This document shows, piece after piece, positions 62,342 through 64,000 of a stretch of DNA of 64,000 nucleotides. The position numbers and the translations under genes are program-made. The stretch comes from Sphingobium sp. AP50. GTDB taxonomy: Bacteria > Pseudomonadota > Alphaproteobacteria > Sphingomonadales > Sphingomonadaceae. The notes beneath the pieces were generated by a model. It was given only the letters and a program-made list of their open reading frames with translations. It ran no database searches and had not been told where the DNA came from. The first letter of the stretch is position 1; every line of letters starts with the position of its first letter. Where the stretch lies: the NCBI RefSeq assembly GCF_900109095.1, contig NZ_FNYZ01000002.1, positions 62,001 through 126,000 of the forward strand, read 5' to 3'.

Positions 62342-63331
62342 CTATTCCAGCGCCAGCAGTGCGAAGGTCGCGAGCCAATGTTCGCCCATATAGTCGCCCG
62401 CGACATGGGGCAGGCTGGCGTCGATATGCACGCGCGCCGCGTCCTGCGCCAGGCCGTTGACCGGGTCGCCCGGCCCCAGCGCCGCCGCGATCCCGCGCCA
62501 GCACCAGGCGCGGCTGAGGTTCAGCCCGTCGAGATGCGCGATCTTGCCGTCGCTGCGGTCGGACACGATGGCCGGAGTGAACAGGGTCGCCGGTGTCCCC
62601 TCCGCCAGATACGGCAGGAAATCATGAAACCAGATGGCGAAGTCCGCGCCGGGCAGCAAACGGCTCATCAGCAGCGCTTCGGTGAGCGCGGAGGACAGGA
62701 ATTCGTCCCCGCCCGGCTCCCACGCCTGACAGCCCTTGTCCTGCCCGAACCAGCCGGTCGCCCGATCGCGAATCAGCGTCACCAGCGCCGGATCGTGCGT
62801 CTGCGCCCAGCCCAGCGCCAGCGTCAGCGCGAAGGCGATGTTGAAATGGGTGCCGACGCGCAGCGGATAGGTCAGCTTGGGCAGGAAGGCATGGAAGCGC
62901 ACGGCAAAGGCATCGGCCAGCGGCGCGATCGCCTGCGCCCAGGGGGCGTCATGCAATGCCAGTTCCTGATGCAGCGCCAGCAGCCAGCCCCAGCCATAGG
63001 GCCGTTCGAACCCCGCGCTGAGCGGTCGGTTGAGATAGGCGAGTTCGCCCGCCACCTTGTCGGGCGTCAGCATCGCGTCCGCCCGCGCGCGAATGTCGGC
63101 AGCGGCCGCCATGTCGGGATAGAGCCGCATCAGGCGCATCACCTGCCACCAGCCATGGACGCAGCTATGCCAGTCGAAACTGCCATGGAAGATGGGGTGA
63201 TGCTCGGCCGGTTCGCGCGCATCCTGCGGCCCGGCCCAGACCAGATCCATCTTATAGGGATAGCGCCGCCCCAGATGCGACAGGGTCAGCGCCGCAAAAC
63301 GGCTGGCGATATCTTGGGTCAACAGGGTCAT
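62342..63331 (-). CDS. DUF2891 family protein
   Basis: A 329-residue soluble protein with an alpha/alpha-barrel look: HPIFHGSFDWHSCVHGWWQVMRL, YGWGWLLALHQEL, CQAWEPGGDEFLSSALTEALLM and HVAGDYMGEHWLATFALLAL are DUF2891 hallmarks. The many Trp and acidic residues suggest a carbohydrate-acting or binding barrel, but no activity is established. ATG 63331 overlaps the DUF979 stop by four bases, so it follows DUF979 in an operon. Confidence 0.88.
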   Translation of the reverse strand: MTLLTQDIASRFAALTLSHLGRRYPYKMDLVWAGPQDAREPAEHHPIFHGSFDWHSCVHGWWQVMRLMRLYPDMAAAADIRARADAMLTPDKVAGELAYLNRPLSAGFERPYGWGWLLALHQELALHDAPWAQAIAPLADAFAVRFHAFLPKLTYPLRVGTHFNIAFALTLALGWAQTHDPALVTLIRDRATGWFGQDKGCQAWEPGGDEFLSSALTEALLMSRLLPGADFAIWFHDFLPYLAEGTPATLFTPAIVSDRSDGKIAHLDGLNLSRAWCWRGIAAALGPGDPVNGLAQDAARVHIDASLPHVAGDYMGEHWLATFALLALE

Positions 63332-64000
63332 GGGAAAGCCAGCCAGTAGATCAGGAGGATGTTGACGATCAGCAGCGGAACGGCGGTGCCGACCTGCCGT
63401 TTGATCACGCCATGCTTGTCTTTCAGTTCCAGCAGGGCGGCGGGGACGAGATTGAAATTGGCGGCCATGGGCGTCAGCAACGTGCCGCAAAAGCCTGCCA
63501 GCATGCCGATCGCACAGACCACGGCGGGATCGCCATGATAGGTGCGGATCAGCAGCGGAATGCCGATCGCCGCCGTCATCACCGGGAAGGCGGCAAAGGC
63601 ATTGCCCATGATCATGGTGAAGAGCGCCATGCCAAGCCCATAGGCGATCACCGCGCCCAGCAGGCTGCCCAGCGGGATCGCCTGCTGCACGATGCCGCCC
63701 ACGACATCACCGACACCGGCCAGCGCGAACACCGCGCCCAGACTGGCCAGCATCTGCGGCAGGATCGCTGCCCAGCCGACGCTGTCCATCAGGCGCCGTC
63801 CCTGCTCCAGCGGCACCATCGGCCCGGCGCGCAACCACAGGCAGCCCGTGACCATGGCGATCAGCACGCCCAGCGCCAGCGCGATCAGCGTCGCCTGCTT
63901 CCCGTCGAACCAGTCTGGCGCCTGCTTGAACAGGATCGTGCCAAGCAGCGCCGTGACGGGGATGATCAGCGCGATGACGAACAGCCGGTTGCCGAACTTC
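63328..64000 (-). CDS. DUF979 family membrane protein, 5'-truncated by window
   Basis: The visible 223 residues run from the window edge (frame open: KFGNRLFVIALIIPVTALLG...) to the stop and contain about six transmembrane helices, with GNAFAAFPVMTAAIGIPLLI and MLAGFCGTLLTPMAANFNLVPAALLELKD. DUF979 proteins usually pair with DUF969 as a two-part permease-like complex; the partner would lie beyond the window. It is coupled to DUF2891 by an ATGA overlap. Confidence 0.87.
   Translation of the reverse strand, partial: KFGNRLFVIALIIPVTALLGTILFKQAPDWFDGKQATLIALALGVLIAMVTGCLWLRAGPMVPLEQGRRLMDSVGWAAILPQMLASLGAVFALAGVGDVVGGIVQQAIPLGSLLGAVIAYGLGMALFTMIMGNAFAAFPVMTAAIGIPLLIRTYHGDPAVVCAIGMLAGFCGTLLTPMAANFNLVPAALLELKDKHGVIKRQVGTAVPLLIVNILLIYWLAFP

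Noticed and set aside
62157..62504. Small minus-strand frame spanning attR and the DUF2891 end
   Set aside because: It crosses the island boundary and reads an out-of-frame copy of the DUF2891 end; chance open frame.

Overview
The window is GC-rich chromosomal DNA from an alphaproteobacterium of the family Sphingomonadaceae, most likely Sphingobium or a close relative. This is my reading from gene order and protein character: hisC-tyrC, ftsE-ftsX-ydcF-plsC, bolA-pirin, cobS-OsmC-cobT, tamA-tamB, a PhoX-type phosphatase and sphingomonad-type palindromic intergenic repeats. No 16S gene is present, so species is not resolved.

Bases 1-43560 are ordinary housekeeping chromosome. They run as follows: the dapD end; a glycan cluster with a GT-B-like transferase, a GT4 glycosyltransferase and a sulfotransferase, followed by an OmpR-type regulator; a small DUF2188-like protein; a receiver protein convergent with a HWE-type sensor kinase that is translationally coupled behind murA; a Crp/Fnr regulator; hisC-tyrC; ftsEX-ydcF-plsC; a zinc-ribbon membrane protein; bolA-pirin; J-domain and Hsp70-like chaperones; cobS-OsmC-cobT; a GreA/B-like protein; Dps; L33; a PhoX-type Tat lipoprotein behind a PHO-box-like site; DivK; a five-gene run (DUF3572, HAD, RidA, GDPD, acyltransferase); MFS and APC transporters; pgeF; tamA-tamB; recJ; and tRNA-Glu(TTC).

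Bases 43545-62245 are an 18.7 kb integrative mobilizable element inserted at the 3' end of tRNA-Glu. It is bounded by a perfect 16-bp direct repeat. It carries a tyrosine integrase and an AlpA-type regulator, a RelE/XRE toxin-antitoxin pair, an IS110-family (IS1111-type) insertion sequence, several small envelope proteins, a methyltransferase, and a ribbon-helix-helix repressor with a striking operator. It also holds a Tat-signal protein coupled to an odd NTase-HEPN-TM-STN fusion, and a MOBQ mobilization module (traC, traD, oriT, traA, DUF6118) with no type IV secretion genes. The right end is defence cargo: a Pycsar anti-phage pair (pyrimidine cyclase plus membrane effector) converging on a tightly coupled three-gene operon (2-TM protein, 1-TM coiled-coil protein, HEPN-like protein) that I do not recognise. 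That operon is my best candidate for an undescribed system.

Bases 62246-64000 return to the chromosome, with DUF2891 and DUF979 proteins on the minus strand; the latter runs off the window.
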